Shown here: positions 15,701 through 27,022 of the stretch, one piece after another
Numbering within the stretch: position 1 is the first letter of the stretch
Layout of the letters: each line of letters starts with the position of its first letter
Assembly (NCBI RefSeq): GCF_964355755.1
Contig: NC_092675.1
Span: forward strand, 22,856,412-22,920,411
DNA: 64,000 nucleotides
Direction of reading: 5' to 3'
Source: Antedon mediterranea
Taxonomy: Eukaryota > Echinodermata > Crinoidea > Comatulida > Antedonidae
Notes under the pieces: model-generated
Told to the model about the DNA's origin: nothing
The model's input: only the letters and a program-made list of their open reading frames with translations
Databases searched by the model: none
Made by a program: the position numbers and the translations under genes

Positions 15701-18700
15701 TAACAACAATTATAACCCACATTGACGTGAATGACAATGAAGGTAATAGACAAAACGAACTCGATGCTGACAGTGACAGAAACTAAAATAAAAATAATTA
15801 AATATAAAATAATTTTAAAAAAAAACTGTTTATCGTGGGTTTTAGATTCATTTTCGTCGTTTCCGTATCCGTGATTCATTTTCGTTTTTGTCACTGTTAT
15901 CTTCCATTTTTTGGCTGTTTGTCTTCATGGTCGTCGTTTTCATCTCCGTACAACATGCCATTTTTGTTCGTTTGTCGCTATCATTATAGCTGTTACCGTA
16001 GCTATTATTGTCATTGTCGTCGTTTTCGTCTCCGTACAGTTTGTCATTTTCGTTTTTGTCACTTTCATCGTCGGTGTTGTCTTGGGTATTATTTTCATTT
16101 TCGTCGTTTTCATCTCCGTAGAACTTGCCATTTTCGTTCTAGTCGCTATTATTGTAGTTGTCACCGTAGCTGTTATCGTCATTGTCGTATTTTCATCTCC
16201 GTGAAGTTTGTCATTTTCGTCCTTGTCACTGTCATTGACGGTGTTGTCTTGGCTATTATTTTTATTTTCGTCATTTTCATCTCATCTTAGTTGTCATCGT
16301 AGATATTATCGTCATTGTCGTCGTTTTCGTCTCCATACAACATGCCATTTTTGTTCTTTTGTCGCTATCATTGTAGTTGTCGACGTAGATATTATCTTCA
16401 TTGTCGTCGTTTTCGTCTCCGTACAGTTTGTTATTCGGTCTTGTCAATGTCATCGTCGCTTTTGTCTCCCCATGTCCCTTTTCGCATTTGTCACGTCATT
16501 GTCGGTTTTGTCGTGAGTATTATTTTCATTGTCGTCATTTTCATCTCCGTACTTTATTTTTAGTTTTGTCACTGTCATCTTATTTTGGGCTATTATCGTC
16601 ATTGTCGTCATTTTATTATCGGATTCTCCTCCGCCTGAAGTAATAGTTGCCGCTGCAATCTTCAATCTCATTATTTGTTGTTGTCAAATTTTTCAAGTTT
16701 TTGTCTTTGTTACCGGTGTTAATTGATCATTATCTAATTATTCTTCATTTTTAGTTTCACGGTCTAGTCTTTTTTTGTTACAATTCCAATGTTGTCTTTG
16801 CTTTGTAATAATATTACTAATATATAACTTTATAATTGTGCTTTAACAGACAATGAATGTGGTGTTGTCTAGAAGCTCAATTACTCCAATAGCTGCTGCA
16901 GACATGGTAATTATTATTTTTTGTTTAAACATTTTATCAGAATATCGAACATTAAAAATTCTATTCCGTAAAAATAGCAGGAACTATAAATACATTATGT
17001 TCATACTAAAATGACGAACAAACAAAAACAAAAGAAAAAGTAATTATTATGGATACATTCGAAGAAAACCAATTTATTAAAGAGTTTTCTAGACACCCGA
17101 AAGAAGAAGGTAAAACCTTCAAATGGCAAACCTGGTTTGGAAGAGCCAAAATGCATACGGAATGTTTTATTCCATATGTACCGACTGCGAGTTGTATAAC
17201 TAATGCATGGTTATTTTTAGTTTTTTCGCTTGGTTATAAGTCGGTTATAAAAAAAAATTGATTTAGACTGATATATCGCATTGGATGTAACTTTTATGTT
17301 ATTACAGTTTATACAACCTATTTTCAGATTGAGGATAATGACCCGATCTTCTGTGCTTTTACTAAAAGTCATTACTATAAGTATGTGCTGACTCTTCTTC
17401 ATAAACCAAAAGAGTAAGTATTCTGCGTTTACAATGATGAATCCAGGTTTTAGTTAATTACTCCTCATTTTAGGATCCACTTTTTTATTAGCTGCCAGTC
17501 ATTGATACAGTATACAAATATTACCTACCTGCTTGGAGATATCATCTGAGAGAATGGTGTGTTTTTCTTGATATTGATTGATCTTGCAAGTCGGGATTAT
17601 TTTCTAATTTGAAAGTTAATTAGGCCTATATTTAGACAATATAAAAAAAGAAATAATTGTGATTTTGTTATCTAATGTGTGACAAGGCATCTGTAAGAGT
17701 TTTTAGACCTAATTAATTTAATTTTAATACACGTATTCCTAACAGTCAGCTTATAATATACATATATAAAACTTTAGCGTCAGTCACGTTGTATCCTCTT
17801 TGTAAAAATTAAATTTACAAATTTAAAGGCACAGGCGTTTTACTGAAGAGTATTTTTCATTGTTATAGCACGTTTCAAAAGACAAGAACATTAATTTTAT
17901 TTGTAAAGCAAATTCTTTGAGATATAAAAGTACTTTATTCAGATGGTTAGGTATACGTTAGGCGCCGGTAAGCTATCTTGTTTTTGTCTTAAATGTATGT
18001 ACCTGTATCTCAACGCATCCGAATACACGTGTATTCCAATTGGTACGAGTTGTACTATGTTGAAATTATTAAAAAATTGCAATATACGTTATGCTTGTTT
18101 ATGTTAACTTTGTTAATGTTGTCATTAGGGAAGATGTCGGAAGATGTCGAAAGTATATATCCAAAGTATACAAGAACATACCTTGTGAGTACAATTTGTC
18201 CTTACTCATCTTATTCATACTGCTTCAAATCATGATTTACCATAATTGGTCATTATGGATCTATTCTGAGCAATATATTTATTAAGTATCAGATTATGAT
18301 GTGATGGATGCTAGTCAAGTCACTCCTTTTCAAAGTCACCTCATTGAATGTCGCCCCTTTGAACGTCAACCTTTCGCCCCTTAAGCTTGGTTCCCACTAG
18401 AACGTAACGCAAGGACGTAAACGCAACGCAAGCGTTTTAACCAATGACAAGCGAAGTTATAGACAGTTAGAAATCACAAGCGAATAAGCCATCACTTGTG
18501 ATTGGTCAATTCACTTGCGTCGCGTCACGTCACGCTTTAGGATGTTAGTAGAAATATAACTGTTGTGAATATTTTGTATTCTATATGGTTATGAATTTCA
18601 TCATAATTTTCTTTATCATAATATAAATTTACATCCTAAAAATGTACCGAACTCTTTTTTATTACGCCATTTTTAGTTCACGATGTGTATTATTTGGGTA

Positions 18701-21439
18701 TTCCTATCACAAGTGATGTACGTTGATATGTACGTTTTTCTAATTAGGCCTACGTGAACTTGTAATACGAATTATTTGTAATTGAATGTTCTTTATTGCT
18801 TACTTTGAACTTTTTTTTAGATTTCAGATATTCAACACGATTTATCTGTACATTTGTCTTATCTGTTTTAACGCTACACCAGGTATGTTACAATGTTTGA
18901 GCCCGAAATTAATGTTTGTTTAAATGAAGACATAATGCTTATTATATACAGTATAGTCATCTTAAACATACTGACATTAAAGTAACGTAATGTATTATAG
19001 AAATTTGTAGAATGCTTTAAAGAAAACACTAGGCCTAATACAAGATGACACAAAAACTGCAAACATTTCTAATCATATGTACTAGATAACCAGTCATTTA
19101 TATGAATGATCAATTGCATTGTAGAGATTGGTGATGACAATCACTTTCAATTATCCTTCTGGTCACTTTTTATTCAATTAATAGGTTGGTATTTTATATA
19201 CATATGCTGTGAAAGAAAAGTTGGATGAACTATTTAAAACATTGTTTAACGATACGTATATCCCGGAAGAGGACCTATCACGCCCTGATGGAAATATTAC
19301 AGATGATTACAATTATGCCAAAGAACTCTTCCAAGTTGCATCAGGTATGTATTTTTCTCTAAATAAAGTTGTGATAGAAGATTTTCGTGATTTTACAATA
19401 TTATGTGGAGTTGTGGCTTGATGGTTATGATGCTTGGTGGTTATGATGCTTGGCTACCACTCCAATGGTCCTGGGTTCAAGTCCCGTCACATGTCAGGAT
19501 TTTTTCTAAGAACAAAATTACAACTCTAATCCCAAAGACTTGTAATAAGACTTTGTTCATCGTTAAAAAAAATTGAATTGATTGACTTGCAATTTGTTGC
19601 AATGCGAGTAGAATTTTCTATTGTAAATTGACTTTTTTCTTAAAATTGTTCTCTAAGAAGAACAAAATTTACTCAAATTTACATAAATGAGAGTACATTG
19701 TTTAATCTAATCTTTTCTGTTAAAACTAAAAGAAGTATATAGCACCGCTTTAATAACATTCTTATTTTACGACGCTCTATCAGAAAATGCACCCGATTTT
19801 GCAGCTGTCAGTAGGTTGAGTCCAACTGACTATCGCATGTCATTTAGAAACGAGACTAGCTGTATTAATATACTTTTAATACACAATATCTCAGTACAGT
19901 TATAAGGTTGTTAATAAACTATATAAAATGTTAAACTTGGTGCTACTCTTAAATCTACTGACGTATTAGACTTTAATTATTACGAATGATCTTGCATTGC
20001 CGAAGGCTTCACTACCTTTACGATTTAACGTTAACGTTACTGATTTGTCGGAATCACATCTTTCCGGTTAGTGTTACGTTTTAAAGTGTTGTTTTCCGAT
20101 TATTATAATGAGGGGAGGAATTAATACAAGAACATACTGTTATTATTGATTTTAATTATGTATCTTCAATAAATCATGTGAATTGAATAATTTCCGAATT
20201 TGTTCATATTACTTTTTAAAAATGTGGGATAATTCCATAAATCTATAGTTTAAAATACCAACTATTCTATGTATGAACGTTTATGTTGCTCTACTCATTA
20301 CAATCTTAATGTTAACACTTACAAACACACTTTAAGCACAAGATGACGAGATCAAACATACAGTACTTGTAAACGTAATGTTATAATCGTTACTCATGTA
20401 GATTCGTTTTACGTAACAAGTTGGATATCGTACACTATAGGAATGCTGTCTCTAGTCCATAGTCTCGTTGTATACAGGTTAGTTATTCACAATACGTTTG
20501 GATTTGGAACCATTCGATCGACGAACTGTTTCATAAACGTATTTTTTATTTCATTTAATTAAAACAATAACAAAATCTTGTACACTTTGACATGTTTACC
20601 GTATTATAATGCAAATCATCACTATTTATTTAATTCCTGCCATACAAATTTCAATTTACTTAATTAGTAATGTCAACTTCATCTGCCAAACGTCGCGCAT
20701 CAAATAGTGTTCACCTAATTCTACATGAAGTTCACACTGATTATGCTTGACTTACCTGAAAACAAAACTAAAATTATGTATAGCTATTGATATTATAAAC
20801 ATTAGTGTGGAATATGTTACTTGGATTCGAAATGCCTTCCTACCGCTATCAAAAAACCATTAACATCATTAGTATCGTTATTATCACCATTAGTATATTG
20901 CATAGACGGCCTCCGTGACCTTTTCCTGATTTGAATAATATTGAATGTAATGTTACATTTTATTTATCATTTTATTTTATTTTGTTTTTGCTTTTGTTGA
21001 CCTTTCTTGTCTGTTGTTGTCTGGTTAGGAGGCACCGGATCCCTGAAAAGATCAAGACTTAACCGATGCTAACTGGGGTAATTACACACTGATCCCCAGT
21101 TAAGCTTGGTTCCCAATAAAACGTAACGCAAGGACGTAAACGCAACGCAAGCGTTTTAACCAATGACAAGCGAAGTTATAGACAGTTAGCAATCAAAAGC
21201 GAATAAGCCATCGCTTGTGATTGGTCAATTCACTTGCGTTGCGTTACGCCCTTGCGTTGCGTCGCTAGTGGGAACCACGCTTTAGCCTTGATGGTGTATC
21301 CCCATACTCCAGTTTGGGTGCTAACTTGGTGTTTTTGTCTTTTTGTTTTCTTCCTTTTTGTTTCCCCTCTTTCTCTTTATTGTTGAGCGCATAGAGACAA
21401 CTTTTATTTGCGATATATAAATCTGTCTATCTATCTATC

Positions 21440-21473
<34 letters not shown>

Positions 21474-24400
21474 TGCTAGACGGAATTCACAGTTGTTATA
21501 TAAAGGTGACAGATCATCATTTCCTCAAGAATTTTCAAACCCATCTATTGTAGTAAGTCAATTGTTTAATTTAATTTCTTTTTCTTTATATAAAAAGTTT
21601 GCAAATATATGTTATTGTTTATTATTTTAGACAACCAGCATATTTTCCATCCAGTATTTTATTGACAGATTATCAACATACTTTTCAATTTGTCTTGGTA
21701 AACCGGGAGAATTAAAATATCTTCTTCAAAGCATAAATATACATCCGTTGAACTTCAGTTTATAAAAATACATTTTTATCTATTAGAAAGATATTGCTAT
21801 AACTTTTAAACAGTAAAAAATAATAATAGTATAGAAAAAAACAAAAGTCACTTGGTACTTCTTCTGCGTTACTTCTTCGGGCCATAACTGTTTACCAATG
21901 TGTGAGAGTGTTTTTTAATCTTTGCCGTTTCTTCTAACATACTCATAGTCACAATTTAATTAATATGCAGCCATTGACGTACTTGTACGGAAATGCCTAT
22001 GGTCAGTTTAAGCATGATCTATTCGTTACGGACAAAACTAATAATTGAAACACAAATAGATGTTACTCTCAATTAGACTAACATGCTAGTAACAACATCA
22101 GCACAAATATAAATTGACGTCTTTACGGACATTGTTTTTCTTATGACCTGTTATGTGTGAAGTATAGCAACAACAAAAAAACTATATTTTCAACAATTGA
22201 ACTGCCACCGCAGAATGATACACGTTCAGATGTAAATTTAGGCGCTTTGTTTAAAAAATATAATCAATATTGTTCTTAAGCTCTGTCTACACTATCAAAC
22301 TAGTGAGACAAAACACTGAGAATCGGGTGATTTTAGACAATTTCAAGGAGAAACTGAACCAATTTCTGTATTTGTAGTTTGTGTTGAGAGTTTATTTGCA
22401 TGGACTGTACAGTTTTTATCTGCGTTTACTTCTATAAAATGGTGATATGATTTGAAGATATTTTAAAAATCACGATGATTTATTTTATAACTTTTTACAA
22501 ACAAGACACTTGGTACTTGATTGATCCCTTTGCAGCTGAAAACAAATCTTTACTGAGAATAGTATTTTAATAGCACGTGTTCTTACAACTTAAGGACCAT
22601 GTGTAATTCTTAATGTTTTTTATCAATTTGGAACTAATTAATATGTATAAGTTATCCATGTAGAGAGCCACAATAATTATATAAATACCAATTAGGCCTG
22701 TTAAATAAACTGTTCAATGCTTTATAAAACAGTAAATGTTACATAATTTTGAACTATTTTCCAATTAATCTAATTGTTTAATAACTTTCAAGTAGATCAA
22801 TTTCTATTTGGGTTGATTGAATTATGGAACCGAAAATGTATGATGGAAGCGATAGAACCGATCTGATTTGTTGACGTACCTTACAAATATTTGTAAAATA
22901 AAACGACATTTTATATTAATGTTGTTCAGTGTAAACCGTATTCAATATTACTATAAACGTTTTATAGATTGCTAATGATTCATCTGTTTTGTAGGTTGCA
23001 AGTATGCGCTATTCGGGATACCAAATCGGATACACGCTATGGGGTAAGTCTTTTGTTCTGTAACATTCTCTTCGCACATTACATAAAGTTGTATAGCCTT
23101 TCGTAAGACGTCACGCTTAAAACGTTAATTAATACAATATAATACATTTCGTAATGGATAGAAACCATATCGCTGATTGTATTTTGTATAATTTAGGTAA
23201 AAGCTGTCGTAAGTTGATTAATAACATTCCGTCATTAGATTTAGTTAAATTTAAATTATTACAGCAAACAAAATATTACATGAAACGTAACTTAAATTTT
23301 TAATTACTTTTTTTTTCTCCCAAGAGTTTTTAATTTTTCAAATCACTGCTTGGGCCTTTGTATTTCTTGTATTCTTCACAATAATACTACCAATCCGGGA
23401 TGGCTACGATACTATCGTATTAATTCTTATACGAGATTATTGGTAAGTTTAATCACCGAGTTTAATCTGTTTTGAGTCGTTCAGACCAGAGGCATTGTAA
23501 TTATGAAAAAGTAATCACGATTATGTTTGAATACCATAGTTGTATTCGTTATGGAAAACAAATTCATAATGATAAAAAATGTGTCTTATTTTTGATAGGC
23601 TAACATTAGTTATCGGATATGCGTTTTTCTACGGACAAGTATTTGCAATAAAATATTGTTGTCTACAAGAAAAGGGAAAGGTATTGGGTCTTGATAACAG
23701 GTATGCAATTATTATTTTATTTAATCAGTTAAAATCACTGATATCTTCACTAAAGGTCTGATTTTAAAACATATTGATAAAATCTCATGACTCTTTCTCT
23801 CTGATATGTTAGTATGAATGAATTTAGTGTCATCTTATAAATTAAAAAATGATTACTGTTATTTTGTATTTGGAGTTTTACGTGTGTTTATATACAGACA
23901 TAGTGATGTCCGATTTATTTACATACGCAACTTGTACCGTTTACAGTGACGTCATAAGCGTTACAATTTCCCTATAACATTATTAAGATTATAATCACAG
24001 GGTCATAATAACTATTCATATCAACCAATAAAATGAAATCCATTAGGCTTAGTTGATTAATTTATTTCATGATATTGGAAATTCCAATTCAGCTATAATA
24101 GAACGTCAATACGCTGTTGCAACTTCCGAAATATAATAATCAATAGAAATAAAGTCTTAATAATGTATTCATGGTTATAAATCAGTTCCGATATTATCAA
24201 GATTTCAGTTCAAAAAATGTATAGTCTTATTATTCAAATTGAAGGGAAAAACTGTTTCCATTCCCCTAAAGCTGAATTTGTATTAACTTTTAATTTTCAC
24301 ACAAATGATTAATTCATTATAATGACAAGTATTTATATCCTTATACAATGAAATTTAAAACGTTTAAAGATGTATTGTCCCCCTGAAAAAAATAATTTTT

Positions 24401-27022
24401 GACAATTTTTTTTTTAATATGCCATTTTAATGTAACATAATAGTTATCCACTTTGACCAAAAATTGGATCGAAAAAAATGTGTTTACCTGAAAAAACTGT
24501 AATCTAAAGTCACAAATTGTCAAATTGGCTGCCATCCAATGGTTTTTGGTGAATTTTAACAATATATTTTGTGATTTTATAAGTGAAAACATTATTTTTT
24601 TTCCTTTTTTTTTTCTACAGAAGTGATTAACTTTATAAAAACTACAAAACACATATTCAAAGTCTGATTTAATTAATCTTCATTTTTCATGTTTTTGAAG
24701 GACAATACATCTTTAATGAATGTATTAATATATAATATTTAACATTTTCACCTAAAGGCGTTGGTTCCACGTAGCTACATACACGTTGTTTTTCTTTCAC
24801 GTCATCACGGGCCTCGTCTCGTGTCTTTTACGGATAATTAAAAGCTTAATCTTCGGCGCAATTTTTATTGGACGTATTGATCGATGTGTTCTTATGAGAG
24901 GGTTTGAATTGTGGGATTCAGGTAACATAAAGTTATATTATAATTATGTTTTAAATTAATTTATATTGGCGGATGTGAAATAACAACCACTTGGCGTAAA
25001 TGTACATTATTATATGTTCAATTTATAAAGAAGCTGCTTGTATATTTTTTATTGCAATATGATAAATAATAGGAAAAATACTAAATAAATCGAATCAAAA
25101 TGTATTTACAATGTTTGAAGTTTTGAAAACAATTCTTTTGACATTTCAAGATAAAGATACGAAACACTATCATATGGTTTTACATATTAATGTTCTCAAA
25201 TCTACGTTTCGCGAAACATCTGCGTCCGCTTATTTAAATTATTCCTTATAGGCCTATTTACACTATTTTTATTGTTTTTTTCATCACAGGATACAAAGCA
25301 TATTTTGGATTTTTAAATCTTGAAGTTTCCCACACTCACCCGGTTTTGGTTACATTTTGCCATCTTTTGTGGAGTTCAACAAGAAGTAAACGATGGGAGT
25401 CTATAGTGTCTAAAGACGGTATTGTTGTTTAATTTATTAAGTAAAGCTGTGTTCGCTAAAACGCGACAGACCATAGATTTGCTTTGGTCCACACTCCCAT
25501 GTGTTATAACTGCCTTGGTGGGTTTGAATACATGTAGATAGCACACCGTCTTTCGGATGAGACGTTAAGTCGTTGGTCCCTTCCTTGTGCAACATGGCCC
25601 ATGTGCACCTTAAAGAATAATCTTACACACTTCGAAAATAGTAGGGGATATTAGTGTAGGCCATTATACTGCCTAAGTCAATATCAGAAGGACCCCACCT
25701 AATGAGAATTTCTGATACATAAATATTAAAAAGAACAAAGAATTTCCACTTCCAATTTTGAAAAAGAAATGGAAAATGCATGAAGCGTGATATCATGTGT
25801 TTATATTCTATTATACTTTTTTTGTAAAAGAAACCAACTATGGAGCGGTTCGCCTAACAAGTACTCAAAGTCGAAGCAAGGTAGCACGGAACCGATGGTT
25901 CGTTGCTATTACCCTGATGCGCAACCAACACGTGTTCGTGAATCGTGCAGCGCTACTACCAGAACTGGAACGGATACGTAATGACAAGAAAGAAGAAAAA
26001 AAATCAGTAAGTTACATTTAGCAAATATATTTATTCATGCCTTGTACTACTACAGTATATCTTCTCCTCGGATAAATTTCAGTCTAAAATCAAGAGCTGT
26101 TTGTTCTACTAAATACTACACACTGTGGGTGAAATAATACAAAGAAATAGTATGAAAGCAACCATGATGATAATGTTTAAGCAGAATCGGATCTATTTTG
26201 AAACGGAATTTATACTTTCGAAGATTCTCTCATCTAGTGATACAACGGTTCATAATCATCAGGCATTTGCTCTTGTATAATATTGTGCATAACTCTAACA
26301 ATCTGTTTAGAAGGTAAATTATTAATGTGGGTATGCAAACGATACAAAACTCTGTGCTCTGTACGCTATCTGTAATTAGGGTAATGGTTAGCATACTGCC
26401 TGAGGTTAAACATATTGTATTTGCAACATGTAACTACATTTTTTAATAACTCTGCACCAACCCGTTTTGTAAGTTATGACGGGGTTTCTTAGTTATAGAC
26501 TATAGACTACATGGAATTATGACGACAGATAAATAATTAGGCCATTTATTACTATAGAAAAAAAGAGTATGGTCCGTCTCTTAAACGCCTTCAGTTTTAA
26601 AATAGCAGCAAGCATCGGTGATAAAAACTAACTGTGACATCCATGATGATAAATAGGCCTATACATTGGATTTAACATAAAAGGGAAAGTTAAGAGAAAT
26701 GACGAATAACGACGATTATTACCAAGTATAGAAATACAGAATCCTAATAAGTTATTGAATTTTATTTTCCTTGGCGGCAGGATGTTTACAATGAGAAGAA
26801 CATCAATTCTAAATCTTAATTGCAGTATTGATTTAGACGCAATGTGAAATTTCTCATTTCTCAACGTCCAGGACTCTGTTCTGAAATTGATTGCTCATAT
26901 TATAAATGTAACCGTTTAACAACATCTTCCAACAGAAAGAGAAGTCAATGGTGTCGACGGCCAATGATGTGTTGGATTCTGTTGCCACAGCTACAGTTAT
27001 AGCAATGACAGGTGGTGATTAG
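749..27022 (+). CDS. STRA6-like: STRA6-like retinol/RBP-receptor family protein A, 20 exons, 721 aa
   Basis: Polytopic membrane transporter of the STRA6 (RBP_receptor) family. The vertebrate member moves retinol across the plasma membrane; the ligand here is unknown. Exons: 749-948, 6334-6450, 7097-7239, 10983-11115, 11863-11911, 12889-13017, 16850-16906, 17328-17413, 18129-18184, 18821-18882, 19185-19344, 20402-20477, 21480-21552, 22995-23043, 23325-23442, 23599-23700, 24758-24921, 25290-25418, 25831-26006, 26936-27022. Every phase matches and the sum is 2,166 nt. Landmarks shared with gene B and human STRA6: PVNLVDAY (about residue 107), YYPLLLCLST, FAWGL, RYSGYQIGYTLWG (about 452), LGLDNR, GRIDRCVLMRGFELWDSGY (end of exon 17), LEVSHTHPVLV, VARNRWFVAITL. 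The N-terminus is acidic and extracellular-like. The exon 2 donor (CA|gttaaa) is weak. Exon 7 (19 residues) has no counterpart found in gene B. Exon 19 could instead read through its donor to a TAG at 26019-26021, giving a shorter tail. A 5' UTR intron may end at 740. Confidence 0.9.
1003..3185 (-). mobile_element. 5'-truncated, frameshifted non-LTR retrotransposon (CR1/L2/jockey-like LINE)
   Basis: Minus-strand reverse transcriptase relic. Readable segments are 1269-2507 and 2443-3072 (extending to about 3185), in different frames with the break near 2497-2506, so the element is dead. Seen: linker RIADRPWMTQNVRR; RT motifs DFRPISLTPIFAK, DFTKAFDRIDH, GIPQGTKLGPILF and WWKYVDDLTLG (a YVDD catalytic box); LGLIIQDDLKW; and a C-terminal region with LEYACPMWHGS. 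An in-frame TGA lies in the linker at about 3095. The endonuclease domain is absent, which fits 5' truncation. The 3' end sits at a TTTA-repeat tail at about 1004-1017. It lies in intron 1 of STRA6-like gene A, antisense to it. Confidence 0.85.
1074..1099. repeat. (AT)n microsatellite
   Basis: Thirteen AT units inside the 3' region of the antisense LINE. Confidence 0.85.
3186..3480. repeat. Composite repeat: GACCGACCGAC tract, AGTCGC..GCGACT stem and TCGCT-rich hairpin
   Basis: Contains a GACAGACC/GACC-rich tract (3290-3345), then ACATAGTGAACTATAGAGTCGC with an AGTCGC/GCGACT stem (3358-3375), then a 37-nt hairpin 3404-3440 (CTAGAGGG..CCCTCTAG) around GCTCGCTTTGCTCGC, followed by GATGGTTCTCGGAAT. 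Parts recur at 15386-15424 (CCAACCGACATACTGAGC) and 31284-31345. It begins where the LINE breaks off. No coding potential. Confidence 0.6.
3481..6333. other. Rest of intron 1 of STRA6-like gene A
   Basis: AT-rich. Apart from the 37-bp tandem duplication I see nothing supportable. The open frame at 4000-4452 has no recognisable features. The hydrophobic frame at 6242-6562 overlaps exon 2 (6334-6450), but only the exon part fits the family. Confidence 0.5.
5102..5175. repeat. 37-bp tandem duplication
   Basis: Two adjacent 37-base copies of ATGATTGCAACAATTAGTTA followed by CAGTA(A/G)GGGTTGTAAAC, differing at one base. Intron 1 of STRA6-like gene A. Confidence 0.85.
7671..7998 (+). mobile_element. 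tRNA-derived SINE, apparently full length
   Basis: The head resembles a Ser/Leu-type tRNA: A-box-like GTGGCCGAGCGGTTAAGAC and B-box GGGTTCGAGGC. A core domain at 7779-7875 is shared with the element at 25440. The 3' tail is TTCAA repeats to 7998. It sits in intron 3 of STRA6-like gene A. It is not a functional tRNA gene: the anticodon stem region does not fold cleanly and a long non-tRNA body follows. Confidence 0.75.
8600..8937 (+). mobile_element. LINE 3'-end relic with TTGAATC repeat tail
   Basis: An AT-rich segment ends GGACAAATAAAATTTCTTGAATCTTGAATCTT (split here only by reading), the form of a CR1/L2-type 3' UTR tail. The upstream boundary is not visible and there is no coding sequence. 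It lies in intron 3 of STRA6-like gene A. Confidence 0.45.
9973..10134. mobile_element. MITE family 1, copy 1
   Basis: Inverted-repeat element. The left end is GCTCTGTCTACACTATCAAA; the right end is its complement, ending GTGTAGACAGAGCTTTA. The interior (ATATGGTAGTGATATG) is also partly palindromic. Five related copies occur in the window. It has no coding capacity; an open frame starting at 10081 is part of the element. Confidence 0.8.
11167..11317. mobile_element. MITE family 1, copy 2
   Basis: AAAGCTATGTCCTACACTAT on the left and GTGTAGACAGAGCTTTA on the right, with the same interior motifs as the other copies. It starts 51 bases after exon 4 of STRA6-like gene A (donor at 11116). Confidence 0.75.
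13018..15324. other. Intron 6 of STRA6-like gene A, unique part
   Basis: AT-rich with no supportable gene. A run of G near 15115-15130 stands out as a local base-composition shift. Confidence 0.45.
15325..15424 (+). mobile_element. Truncated SINE fragment joined to the CCGACATA repeat
   Basis: GCGTGGCCGAGCAGTGGAAC and TTACGTAGCCATAACATC match the head of the 7.67-kb SINE with small deletions. The match stops near 15385, where it meets CAACCAACCGACATACTGAG of the composite repeat family. It lies in intron 6 of STRA6-like gene A. Confidence 0.55.
15835..16640. repeat. Degenerate minisatellite of GTC/TTC-rich units
   Basis: Repeats motifs such as GTCGTTTTCGTCTCCGTA, TTGTCATTTTCGT and ATTATTGTCATTGTCGTC with higher-order units of roughly 90 and 190 bp. 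Open frames exist in several frames on both strands (repetitive Phe/Val/Ile/Cys or Thr/Lys/Met), which is expected of such a repeat and is not evidence of a gene. Intron 6 of STRA6-like gene A, 210 bases before exon 7. Confidence 0.75.
18381..18540. mobile_element. MITE family 2, copy 1 (right arm shortened)
   Basis: Starts TTAAGCTTGGTTCCCACTAG, contains CAATGACAAGCGAAGTTATA and ATCACTTGTGATTGGTCAAT, and ends CACGCTTTAG. The right arm lacks most of the GCTAGTGGGAACC part seen in other copies. Intron 9 of STRA6-like gene A. Confidence 0.75.
19407..19590 (+). mobile_element. tRNA-derived SINE, second family
   Basis: The head GTTGTGGCTTGATGGTTATG contains a small internal duplication, followed by the B-box CTGGGTTCAAGTCCCG. 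The tail is A-rich, then TTGAATTGATTG. The same family occurs at 27337. It lies in intron 11 of STRA6-like gene A. Confidence 0.65.
21101..21284. mobile_element. MITE family 2, copy 2, complete
   Basis: TAAGCTTGGTTCCCAATAAA on the left and CGCTAGTGGGAACCACGCTT on the right, with arms palindromic along nearly their whole length (AACGCAAGGACGTAAACGC against GCGTTACGCCCTTGCGTTG). No coding capacity. Intron 12 of STRA6-like gene A. Confidence 0.8.
21426..21475. repeat. Compound (CTAT)n(TTA)n microsatellite
   Basis: CTAT repeats pass into ATT/TTA repeats and end only a few bases before the acceptor (TTTGCTAG) of exon 13 of STRA6-like gene A, so the repeat supplies most of the polypyrimidine-poor branch region. 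Confidence 0.85.
22276..22314. mobile_element. MITE family 1, solitary left end
   Basis: TTAAGCTCTGTCTACACTAT followed by CAAACTAGTGAGACAAAA. No matching right end is seen nearby, so this is a remnant. Intron 13 of STRA6-like gene A. Confidence 0.6.
24364..24716. mobile_element. MITE family 3, copy 1
   Basis: Terminal inverted repeats TTAAAGATGTATTGTCC and GGACAATACATCTTTAA enclose about 320 bp of AT-rich DNA. TTAA at both edges fits a piggyBac-type target. The element ends 41 bases before the acceptor of exon 17 of STRA6-like gene A. Confidence 0.75.
25440..25735 (+). mobile_element. SINE-like element sharing the core domain of the 7.7-kb SINE
   Basis: The core at about 25550-25647 (TCGGATGAGACGTTAAG, then GTGCACCTTAAAGAA and TTCGAAAATAGTAGGGG) lines up with 7779-7875 (TCGGATAAGGACTATAAACC, GTGCACTTTAAAGAA, TTTCGAGACGAGTAGGGG). 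The head differs or has decayed. It lies in intron 18 of STRA6-like gene A. Confidence 0.65.

Noticed and set aside
15835-16726. Cluster of overlapping open frames on both strands
   Set aside because: All arise from a minisatellite; translations are low-complexity and frame-independent.
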